A DNA stretch of 64,000 bases from Lachnospiraceae bacterium. Lineage in GTDB: Bacteria > Bacillota > Clostridia > Lachnospirales > Lachnospiraceae. The translations under genes and the position numbers were made by a program. The stretch covers positions 806,001-870,000 of the forward strand of contig CAJTFW010000001.1 in the NCBI GenBank assembly GCA_910575445.1, in the 5' to 3' direction. Shown one piece after another: positions 1 to 6,244 of this stretch; position 1 is the stretch's first letter, and each line of letters starts with the position of its first letter. The notes below the pieces were generated by a model. The model did no database searches and was not told where the DNA came from. It saw only the letters and a list, made by a program, of their open reading frames with translations.

Positions 1-172
1 CTAGCATTGCTTCTTCAGGGCTTTTGTTCTCCTCTACAGAAGATGCTTTGGAAGCATTTGAGCCAATCGAATGGTTCGAATAGTTGCCAGAAGACTGCCG
101 TTCTTTCCATTTCATCTGCATCTTCATATTTTTTGTGTAGGTATTTAGAGAACTCATCATCATGACGTTCAT
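1..172 (-). CDS. Partial hypothetical protein (N-terminal 57 residues)
   Basis: A minus-strand reading frame open from the ATG at 172 to the window edge. A strong ribosome site (AGGAGG, seven bases before the ATG) supports the start. The visible residues are hydrophilic and low-complexity: a Met-rich start (MNVMMMSSLN), then a Lys/Met/Gln stretch and a Ser/Asn-rich stretch. There is no signal peptide, membrane segment or recognised motif in this part. It is divergent from the response regulator at 334. The family is not recognised and no function is offered; the C-terminus lies outside the window. Confidence 0.6.
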   Translation of the reverse strand, partial: MNVMMMSSLNTYTKNMKMQMKWKERQSSGNYSNHSIGSNASKASSVEENKSPEEAML

Positions 173-273
173 ACAGTCACCTCCTTGTAAAAATTTATTA
201 TTTATAATATATCGGTGAATTATCAACAAAACTTAACAGAAAATGGGAAATTTCCTGAAAAAAGCTTTGATTC

Positions 274-301
274 TTGCTTTTTAAAGATGGGCTGTTATAA
301 T
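274..301 (+). promoter_or_regulatory. Sigma-A-type promoter of the response regulator gene
   Basis: TTGCTT (274-279) and a perfect TATAAT (296-301) are separated by 16 bp, about 30 bp upstream of the start codon at 334. Read by eye only. Confidence 0.55.
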
Positions 302-333
302 GGAGATAAAAATAAGAAAAGGCGGTATACCAG

Positions 334-1014
334 ATGGAGAGACTAAGGATTTTAGTGGTGGATGATGAGAGCCGTATGCGCAAACTGGTAAGTGATTTTC
401 TGGTAAAGCAGGAATATGAAGTGCTAGAAGCGAAAGACGGAGAAGAAGCACTGGATATTTTTTTTAAACAGAAGGATATTGCGCTTTTAATTTTAGATGT
501 AATGATGCCTAAGATGGATGGATGGGAGGTCTGTAGAGAAATCCGTGCCTATTCTAAGGTTCCGATTATTATGCTGACCGCAAAAGGAAACGAGCATGAT
601 GAGCTGCAAGGCTTTGAGCTTGGTGTGGACGAATATATCACAAAGCCCTTTAGCCCTAAGATTCTGGTGGCAAGGGTAGAGGCGATTCTTAGAAGGACCA
701 ATCTGTTAGCCAGTGAGGAAGCGATGGAAGCTGGAGGGATTGAGCTAAATAAATCAGCCCATCGGGTGCTGATTGACGGAGTGGATGTAGAACTTAGCTA
801 TAAGGAGTTTGAACTACTTGCTTATTTTATTGAAAACAAAGGACTTGCACTCTCAAGAGAGAAAATCCTGAACAATGTATGGAACTATGACTATTTTGGT
901 GATGCCAGAACGATTGATACACATGTGAAAAAGCTTAGAAGTAAGCTTGGAAAGAAAGGAGAACTGATTAAGACCATCTGGGGGATGGGGTATAAATTTG
1001 AGGTGAACGAATAG
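334..1014 (+). CDS. OmpR/PhoB-family response regulator, orphan
   Basis: A 226-residue DNA-binding response regulator of usual family length. The receiver domain (about 1-120) has the acidic pair Asp10/Asp11, the phospho-acceptor Asp55 in LILDVMMP and the conserved Lys in ITKPFSP. The C-terminal winged helix (about 128-226) ends in the typical WGMGYKFE. It would activate or repress transcription when phosphorylated by a sensor kinase. No kinase gene lies beside it: the next gene is on the other strand behind a terminator, so the partner must be elsewhere or absent. The regulon cannot be inferred. Family assignment is firm. Confidence 0.92.
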   Translation: MERLRILVVDDESRMRKLVSDFLVKQEYEVLEAKDGEEALDIFFKQKDIALLILDVMMPKMDGWEVCREIRAYSKVPIIMLTAKGNEHDELQGFELGVDEYITKPFSPKILVARVEAILRRTNLLASEEAMEAGGIELNKSAHRVLIDGVDVELSYKEFELLAYFIENKGLALSREKILNNVWNYDYFGDARTIDTHVKKLRSKLGKKGELIKTIWGMGYKFEVNE

Positions 1015-1050
1015 TAGGATTCTTAATAAGTATAAATGTCAAAGAATAGA

Positions 1051-1102
1051 AACGAGGGCATCGCAAAATCGTCAAGTTAGATGATTTTGCGATGCCTTCG
1101 TT
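1051..1102. terminator. Bidirectional intrinsic terminator
   Basis: A 20-bp hairpin with one wobble pair (arms 1051-1070 and 1083-1102) lies between the convergent response regulator and sdpI-like gene. It could serve both. Confidence 0.8.
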
Positions 1103-1123
1103 CTAAAACTTGAAGCATAAAAT

Positions 1124-1774
1124 TTACTTTTGCTCCTGTCGCCACCAGAAATAGGACATAACTGCGGGGATAAAAGTGGCGATTAGGATAAAACTTAGGA
1201 AAAAAAAGCTATAGATAACGGTATGCTCTAGGGGAAGAAATGGAAAAATAAGGCATAAAAGACCAGCGATAAAGAAACATTTGCCGCCTAGGCGGTGGGT
1301 CTTATGCCAGACTTCCTCGCTTGATAGGGTCCATGGAGTCTTGATACCCATATAGAAGTTACTTTTAAATTTGGGCATAATATTTCCCGTAAGGAGAAAT
1401 AAAAAGCCTATGGCAAATATCGTAAAGGTGGGAACGGATAGCGTTCCTGGCCGATAAGTCTCAACGATGGTAACAAGGTTTATTATCAGTAAAAATAACT
1501 GCATAAAGACGCAGAAAAGATCATAGTATTTGTTAAATTTTTGATAATTGCGGCGGCGAGGGTCGATTCTGGGAAGAAAATCAATTAAAACTGCAACAAT
1601 TAGCCCTAAGCTTCCGGTTAGAAAGATGGCAGATTTGCCGCTATAGGTGACAGTTCCGTTAATATCCCAATGGGTAGGAATCTTGTCGGGAAGTGATGGG
1701 TAGAGCAGGATAGCCAGAAGAAGGCTGATAGCAGCAAGCAGATAACTAAGGATACGCAATTTACGATTCTTCAT
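1124..1774 (-). CDS. sdpI: SdpI-like integral membrane protein (DUF1648/SdpI)
   Basis: A 216-residue polytopic membrane protein. A first hydrophobic helix is followed by a DUF1648-type segment (LPDKIPTHWDINGTV), then further helices and an SdpI-type segment with GIKTPWTLSSEEVWHKTHRLGG. In Bacillus subtilis, SdpI gives immunity to the SdpC killing peptide and passes the signal to SdpR. Here the gene starts inside the end of the ArsR-type regulator gene (14-nt overlap), the same sdpR-sdpI order. No sdpABC toxin genes are nearby, so its role could be immunity to other strains' peptides or another envelope stress. Family call is firm; role is inference. Confidence 0.85.
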   Translation of the reverse strand: MKNRKLRILSYLLAAISLLLAILLYPSLPDKIPTHWDINGTVTYSGKSAIFLTGSLGLIVAVLIDFLPRIDPRRRNYQKFNKYYDLFCVFMQLFLLIINLVTIVETYRPGTLSVPTFTIFAIGFLFLLTGNIMPKFKSNFYMGIKTPWTLSSEEVWHKTHRLGGKCFFIAGLLCLIFPFLPLEHTVIYSFFFLSFILIATFIPAVMSYFWWRQEQK

Positions 1775-2039
1775 AATTCTTTCCTTTCAGGGACATCATC
1801 CAGTTCAGGATATCGTCCAAAACCGTGGTATTTAGTGTATAGAAGATATATTTCCCCTTTTTTTCATCATCGATTAGTCCAGCGTGGCGCAAGATGGAGA
1901 GATGATGGGAGAGAGAAGCTCCCGTGATAGAAAAGTGTTCTAAAAGTTCACCGACGGTCAGTGGGCCGGCACGCAGAAGGGTTAAAATCTCTCTTCTTGT
2001 GGGGTCTGAGAGGGCTTTAAAGCTGTCTTGAAATCCCAT
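1761..2039 (-). CDS. sdpR: ArsR-family repressor, SdpR-like
   Basis: A 92-residue winged-helix regulator of the ArsR type, with DPTRREILTLL followed by recognition helix SLSHHLSILRHAGLI and wing KKGKYIFYTLN. The Cys metal-binding motif of ArsR/SmtB sensors is absent, as in SdpR. SdpR represses its own operon and is released when SdpI captures it at the membrane. Overlap with sdpI means translational coupling. An imperfect palindrome upstream (2079-2108) is a candidate autoregulatory operator. Paralogue-level naming is by context. Confidence 0.85.
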   Translation of the reverse strand: MGFQDSFKALSDPTRREILTLLRAGPLTVGELLEHFSITGASLSHHLSILRHAGLIDDEKKGKYIFYTLNTTVLDDILNWMMSLKGKNYEES

Positions 2040-2078
2040 AGGCTTCTCCTTTTATAAAGAAAAATGTGATACTTTTAA

Positions 2079-2108
2079 TAATTAGACAATTATCGAAATA
2101 TCTAACTA
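2079..2108. promoter_or_regulatory. Candidate SdpR operator
   Basis: Inverted arms TAATTAGA (2079-2086) and TCTAACTA (2101-2108), one mismatch, flank an AT-rich 14-bp centre just upstream of the sdpR-like start. ArsR-family repressors usually bind such palindromes in their own promoters. No binding evidence. Confidence 0.45.
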
Positions 2109-2150
2109 TAAGATAGCATAAGAAAAGCAGAAAGTCAAGAAAAATGATGC

Positions 2151-2178
2151 TTGTTATTTTGAAAATTTATGGTATATT
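2151..2178 (+). promoter_or_regulatory. Probable promoter of the ECF S-component leader
   Basis: TTGTTA (2151-2156) and TATATT (2173-2178) with a 16-bp spacer. Transcription from here would begin near 2186 and give a leader of about 240 nt before the ATG at 2425. Confidence 0.4.
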
Positions 2179-2185
2179 ATAGAGG

Positions 2186-2424
2186 AACGTTATTCTTTTA
2201 GAAAACGCATCAGAGAGAGTTTTTATTCTATTTTTTATAAAAAAAGTGCTGACCTTTTTATTGTGGGCGGCAACTTTTAAGATTCTGTTTAGAGAGTCTG
2301 CGTCTTTGCAGATTTTTTTCGATGTCTGGTTTTCTAAAGGATTCCGTTTTTCCCCAAAATAATAAGTGCTGAGAGACAGGGGAGGCATTCGTGCGCCGTT
2401 TTATCAGCCAAAGAAGGAGAAAAG
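2186..2424 (+). ncRNA. Structured 5' leader with attenuator (candidate riboswitch)
   Basis: A long untranslated leader precedes the vitamin-type transporter gene. ACGCA at 2205-2209 can pair with TGCGT at 2299-2303, and TGCGT is also part of the 5' arm of the intrinsic terminator at 2295-2320. A P1-like helix and the terminator are therefore mutually exclusive. Between them a hairpin pairs AAAAGT with ACTTTT and GCTG with CGGC. AAGTGCTGA occurs twice (2244-2252, 2364-2372). I could not match it to TPP, THF, preQ1, FMN or cobalamin consensus features. Structure was judged by eye. Confidence 0.45.
2295..2320 (+). terminator. Intrinsic terminator in the leader (attenuator)
   Basis: An 8-bp stem with two wobble pairs (arms 2295-2302, 2307-2314), a four-base loop and a run of seven T. 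It lies about 105 bp before the ORF and so acts as an attenuator rather than a gene end. Confidence 0.65.
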
Positions 2425-3030
2425 ATGAGAAACAAGACAACACAAAACACACGTTATATGGTGGAACTGGCACTGATGGCAGCCATTATTTTTCTGATGG
2501 CATTTACGCCACTTGGGTATTTTCGTACACCAGGGCTTTCGATTACGTTTTTAACAGTGCCAGTAGCGGTTGGAGCGATTATTCTTGGGCCAAAAGGCGG
2601 AGCGATTTGTGGTCTGACATTTGGGATTACAAGTTTGATTCAGTGCTTTATGGGCGGGTCTTTTGGGTCGATGCTTCTAAGTATCAATCCGGTTGGAACA
2701 GCGATTACCTGTGTGGTTCCTAGAGTGCTAGAAGGATTTTTATGTGGGATGGTGTTTCAGGGGATTCGAAAAGTGTCAAAGAACAGTGCATATTTAGCAG
2801 CGAGTCTGGCTTGTCCGCTTTTAAATACCGTGCTTTTTATGAGTGCGGTGGTGTTGATATTTTATCAGACGGAATATATTCAGGGATTTGTAGAGGCTTT
2901 GGGAGTGACAAATCCTCTGATGTTTGTAGTGGCGTTTGTGGGGCTGCAGGGACTGATTGAAGCAGGGGTATGCTTCTTGATTGCAAGTGCAGTGTCCCGG
3001 ACATTAGCAGTAGCACTAAAAGTGGCATAG
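2425..3030 (+). CDS. ECF transporter S component, PanT-like
   Basis: A 201-residue hydrophobic protein with about six membrane segments, the size of energy-coupling-factor substrate-binding subunits. Segments such as LSITFLTVPVAVGAIILGP and SINPVGTAITCVVPRVLEGF resemble the pantothenate-type S components; this substrate guess is moderate. S components capture a vitamin and work with the shared EcfA-A'-T module, which is not in the window. The ribosome site AGAAGGAGA precedes the ATG. It sits behind an attenuator-type leader, suggesting vitamin-responsive control, and is followed 27 bp later by a P1-family peptidase that may act on a related amide compound. Confidence 0.8.
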   Translation: MRNKTTQNTRYMVELALMAAIIFLMAFTPLGYFRTPGLSITFLTVPVAVGAIILGPKGGAICGLTFGITSLIQCFMGGSFGSMLLSINPVGTAITCVVPRVLEGFLCGMVFQGIRKVSKNSAYLAASLACPLLNTVLFMSAVVLIFYQTEYIQGFVEALGVTNPLMFVVAFVGLQGLIEAGVCFLIASAVSRTLAVALKVA

Positions 3031-3057
3031 AAAGAAGCAATAGAAAAGGAGGTTGTA

Positions 3058-3972
3058 ATGACTAGGATTTCACTGACAGAGATAGAGGGCGTACGGATTG
3101 GAAATGCACAGGATAAGGAGGCAAAGACAGGAGTAACGGTCCTTCTGTTTGAAGACGGAGCACGTGTGGGTGTTGACATCAGCGGCGGCGGACCAGCTTC
3201 TAGGGAGACTCCTCTGACTTCACCTGTGACCGCAGATAATCCTATCCATGCGATTGTATTATCAGGTGGCTCTGCCTTTGGGCTGGCGGCTTCTGATGGA
3301 GTGATGCGCTATCTTGAGGAGCATGGGATTGGTTTTGATACAGGGTATGCAAAGGTTCCATTAGTCTGTCAGTCCTGCATCTATGACCTTGGCTGTGGGC
3401 GTGCGGATATAAGACCAGATGCAGCAATGGGATATGCTGCTTGTATTAGTGCAGAACAAAACTATCCAGAGAGTGGAAATATCGGTGGAGGAACCGGGGC
3501 GACAGTTGGAAAGCTCTATGGGATGGCGCGTGCGATGAAAGGAGGACTTGGCATCTATGCAGTGTCCGTGGGGCAACTAAAGATGGCAGCAGTGGTGGTT
3601 GTCAATGCGCTTGGAGATATCTATGATATCGAAAAGGGCGGGCAGCTTGCAGGGCTTTTAACAGAGGATTTACAAGGATTTGCAGATACTTGTCAAGAGT
3701 TCTATCTTATCAATAAGAAAAAGGAACTATTTCAGAGCAATACAACGATTGGCGCTGTGATTACCAACGGAAAATTTTCCAAGACGGAGATGACAAAGAT
3801 TGCCTCGATGGCCCGTAATGCCTATGCACGCTGCATCCGGCCTGTGGGAACGATGGCAGATGGGGATACCATCTATGCCGCTTCCGTGGGCGAGGTAGAG
3901 GCAGATATCAATATGGCTGGTACTTTGGCAGCAGAAGTGTTAGGAAGAGCAATAAAAGAAGCTTTTTGTTAG
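3058..3972 (+). CDS. P1-family peptidase / aminopeptidase (DmpA-BapA superfamily)
   Basis: A 304-residue Ntn-like hydrolase of the P1 (S58) family. Visible hallmarks are the N-terminal EIEGVRIGNAQD, GGGPASRET, the VLSGGSAFGLAASDGV helix region, and the Gly-rich GNIGGGTGATVGK where the family self-processes to expose a Ser/Thr nucleophile. Known members include DmpA (L-aminopeptidase/D-esterase) and BapA (beta-peptidyl aminopeptidases that release beta-alanine). AAAGGAGG lies just before the ATG. Being cotranscribed with a PanT-like S component, it may process a beta-alanine-containing compound; that is inference only. Confidence 0.85.
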   Translation: MTRISLTEIEGVRIGNAQDKEAKTGVTVLLFEDGARVGVDISGGGPASRETPLTSPVTADNPIHAIVLSGGSAFGLAASDGVMRYLEEHGIGFDTGYAKVPLVCQSCIYDLGCGRADIRPDAAMGYAACISAEQNYPESGNIGGGTGATVGKLYGMARAMKGGLGIYAVSVGQLKMAAVVVVNALGDIYDIEKGGQLAGLLTEDLQGFADTCQEFYLINKKKELFQSNTTIGAVITNGKFSKTEMTKIASMARNAYARCIRPVGTMADGDTIYAASVGEVEADINMAGTLAAEVLGRAIKEAFC

Positions 3973-3978
3973 AAGATA

Positions 3979-4019
3979 AGTAACGGGGCAACCATAAGCG
4001 GTGGCTCCGTTACTTTTTT
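3979..4019. terminator. Intrinsic terminator between convergent genes
   Basis: Arms AGTAACGG (3979-3986) and CCGTTACT (4007-4014) with further pairing inside (GCaACC/GGTgGC) and a six-T run. Ends the S component-peptidase unit and lies against the stop of the convergent permease. Confidence 0.85.
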
Positions 4020-4821
4020 AAAGATTTCGGTTTTTGCGAATATGATGTTCGATATTCTGTATAATCTGGTAGAGTAAAAAGGCAATGATGCACAGGATAA
4101 TCAGTGCAGTAATCAGATAATTGAGTTTGAAAATCTGACTTGCATAGATAATCAGATATCCAAGTCCTTCTCTTGCAGCTAAAAATTCTCCGATAATCAC
4201 ACCAACGAGACAAAGGCCGATATTGACTTTTAAGATACTGATAATTGAGGGCAGGCTTGAGGGGATAACGACATGGAAGAGTACTTGCAGCTGATTACCT
4301 CCTAAAGTATGAATTAACTTGATTTTTTCTTCGTCGGTCTCCCGAAAAGCCGTATACATACTGATGATACTTCCAAAGACAGCTACTGACATACCAGCGA
4401 CAATAATCGTTCTGGTATTGGCACCAAGCCAGACGATAAGAAGTGGTGCCAAGGCAGATTTGGGAAGGCTGTTTAGAATAACAAGCCATGGCTCTAATAT
4501 CTCTGAAATCGTGCCGGAGAACCAGAGAATCGTGGCAGTGAGAAAGCTGACCAAAATCACCAAAAAGAAACTAAGCAGTGTCTCATACAGCGTAATCCCT
4601 GTGTGGCGGAAGATAGAATAGTCTTTTGCCATATAAATCATCGTCTCTAGGATGCGGCTTGGACTGCTAAAGATAAACGCGTCAATCCAATGCAGATTCG
4701 CACTGACTTCCCATAGGAGCAGAAAAGAAAAAAAGGCCATAAAGCGAAAGAATGAGACCAGATAGTGGTGGCGTCTGTGATTTTTGATAAATTCTGCCTG
4801 ACGTTTTGAGAGCTTATCCAT
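4018..4821 (-). CDS. ABC transporter permease, SsuC/TauC/ThiX type
   Basis: A 267-residue inner-membrane permease with about six membrane segments and the BPD_transp_1 signature region for ATPase contact (GEFLAAREGLGYLI). This subgroup moves nitrate, sulfonates, taurine or thiamine precursors. It overlaps the ATPase gene by 8 nt, so the two are translationally coupled. No substrate-binding protein gene lies on either side, which leaves the substrate open. Family call firm. Confidence 0.88.
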   Translation of the reverse strand: MDKLSKRQAEFIKNHRRHHYLVSFFRFMAFFSFLLLWEVSANLHWIDAFIFSSPSRILETMIYMAKDYSIFRHTGITLYETLLSFFLVILVSFLTATILWFSGTISEILEPWLVILNSLPKSALAPLLIVWLGANTRTIIVAGMSVAVFGSIISMYTAFRETDEEKIKLIHTLGGNQLQVLFHVVIPSSLPSIISILKVNIGLCLVGVIIGEFLAAREGLGYLIIYASQIFKLNYLITALIILCIIAFLLYQIIQNIEHHIRKNRNL

Positions 4822-5581
4822 TTGTGTTCAACTCCTTCCAGATTTCATTAAAATAATGCTTAAACTCAGGCGCCTGGCGGCGTTGCATTGGCGGCATCTT
4901 AGGGTCTGAAAAATGGACAGACAAAATTTGCCGAATACAAGCAGGACGTTTGGAGAGAATCAGAATTCTGTCTGCCATGCTGATTGCTTCTGAGAGGTCG
5001 TGTGTCACTAAGATGGCAGTTTTTCTTTCTTTTTTGATAATGCTGTAGACATCGTCACAGACATTAAGCCTTGTCTGGTAATCAAGCGCGGAAAAGGGTT
5101 CATCTAAGAGCAGAAGGCTTGGGTCTAGGGCAAGTGTGCGTATTAGGGCAGCGCGCTGTCTCATACCACCAGAAAGCTCAGAAGGACGGGCATTTTTAAA
5201 GGAAATAAGGCCATAGTCTTTTAACATTTGTTCGACATGTGCCAGATTTTCAGGGGTTTCTTTTTTCTGGATTTCCAGTCCTAAGATAACATTTTTGTAG
5301 ACCGTTCTCCACTCGAACAGATGGTCTTTTTGAAGCATATAGCCAATGTCGGTCTGGTGCTTGATAAAAGGCGTATGAGAGAGACGAATACTTCCTTGCT
5401 CAGTGGGGATTAGGCCAGAGAGAAGAGAGAGCAGTGTACTCTTGCCACAACCACTTGGACCGACGATAACAAGAAATTCGCCTTCGTCGACAGAGAAGGT
5501 AATATCGGATAAAGCTGTGGTCTCGCCGGATAAGGTGTGGTAGGAGTAGGTAACGTGGCTGACTTCAAGCAGTGGGGTCAT
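4814..5581 (-). CDS. ABC transporter ATP-binding protein, SsuB/TauB type
   Basis: A 255-residue ABC ATPase. Walker A GPSGCGKSTLLS, signature ELSGGMRQRAAL, Walker B LLLLDEPFSALD and the switch His in ILVTHDLSEA are all present. The best relatives are nitrate/sulfonate/hydroxymethylpyrimidine importers. The start ATG is preceded by GGAGG. It is first in a two-gene minus-strand unit with the permease. Without a binding protein in the unit, the transporter either borrows one encoded elsewhere or has lost it. Confidence 0.9.
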   Translation of the reverse strand: MTPLLEVSHVTYSYHTLSGETTALSDITFSVDEGEFLVIVGPSGCGKSTLLSLLSGLIPTEQGSIRLSHTPFIKHQTDIGYMLQKDHLFEWRTVYKNVILGLEIQKKETPENLAHVEQMLKDYGLISFKNARPSELSGGMRQRAALIRTLALDPSLLLLDEPFSALDYQTRLNVCDDVYSIIKKERKTAILVTHDLSEAISMADRILILSKRPACIRQILSVHFSDPKMPPMQRRQAPEFKHYFNEIWKELNTNG

Positions 5582-5692
5582 GATACCTCCTTATACAGTG
5601 GGGAGTTTTGATATTAGAATATGGGGTTTTGAAGAATGTGTGTGCAGGAGAGGCCATGGCGATAAAGTTACATTACGTTTGGCTTCGGGAGG

Positions 5693-5721
5693 TTGACAAG
5701 GCAGAGAAGAGAAAATAGAAT
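5693..5721 (+). promoter_or_regulatory. Near-consensus sigma-A promoter before ybaK
   Basis: TTGACA (5693-5698), a 17-bp spacer, TAGAAT (5716-5721), 25 bp before the ATG at 5747. Confidence 0.7.
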
Positions 5722-5746
5722 AGAGATAGAAATGGAGCGAAAATAG

Positions 5747-6232
5747 ATGGGTAAAAGTAAAGAAGTTAAGACAAATGTGATGCGGATATTAGACCAGATG
5801 AAGATAGGGTATAAAGCATATACATATGAGTGCGAGGAATTTGTGGATGCAGTGCAGATAGCGGATATGTTGGGGCTTTCATATGAGAAGGTATATAAGA
5901 CATTGGTAACTGTGGGAAGTAAAGGAGAGCATTTTGTATTTGTGATTCCGATTCGGGAGGAGTTAGACTTAAAAAAAGCAGCAAAAGCGGTGGGAGAGAA
6001 AGCGCTTTCGATGATTCCGGTAAAAGAGCTTTTAAAGGTGACAGGATATGTGCGCGGAGGCTGTACCGCGATAGGAATGAAAAAAACATATGTGACCAGG
6101 ATTGACAAAAGGGCAGAAAGTTTAGAATGGATGATTGTAAGCGGCGGACGAATCGGCAGCCAGATGGAACTAGCACCACAAGATTTGTGCAGGGCTTGTG
6201 GTGGAGCGTTTGCGGATGTGATTGTAGGATAG
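5747..6232 (+). CDS. ybaK: Cys-tRNA(Pro)/Cys-tRNA(Cys) deacylase YbaK
   Basis: A 161-residue YbaK/EbsC protein, the usual length. This trans-editing enzyme hydrolyses Cys mischarged onto tRNA(Pro) by ProRS. Family features seen are KTLVTVG, the Lys in the DLKKAAKAVGEKALSM helix, the GYVRGGCTAIGMKK active-site loop and the GGRIGSQMELAPQDL C-terminal segment. It starts a run of plus-strand genes behind a good promoter, with the ABC exporter gene 12 bp downstream. Confidence 0.92.
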   Translation: MGKSKEVKTNVMRILDQMKIGYKAYTYECEEFVDAVQIADMLGLSYEKVYKTLVTVGSKGEHFVFVIPIREELDLKKAAKAVGEKALSMIPVKELLKVTGYVRGGCTAIGMKKTYVTRIDKRAESLEWMIVSGGRIGSQMELAPQDLCRACGGAFADVIVG

Positions 6233-6244
6233 GGATAGGGTGTT

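Noticed and set aside
61-80. tRNA T-loop-like GGTTCGAAT near the left edge
   Set aside because: No cloverleaf can be built around it and it lies in the partial coding frame. No tRNA was found elsewhere.
198-383. 61-residue minus-strand ORF overlapping the response regulator promoter and start
   Set aside because: Overlaps a real gene and its promoter, low-complexity Ser/Leu-rich translation, no ribosome site.
2167-2388. 73-residue minus-strand ORF in the leader region
   Set aside because: Lies over the attenuator structure, lacks a ribosome site and resembles nothing.
2364-2420. TPP-riboswitch-like CTGAGA near the ribosome site of the ECF gene
   Set aside because: The other TPP consensus blocks (ACCTGA, GGATAATGCCAGCG) are missing.
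5668-6179. Long minus-strand ORFs opposite ybaK
   Set aside because: Shadows of ybaK; the plus-strand frame has clear family motifs.
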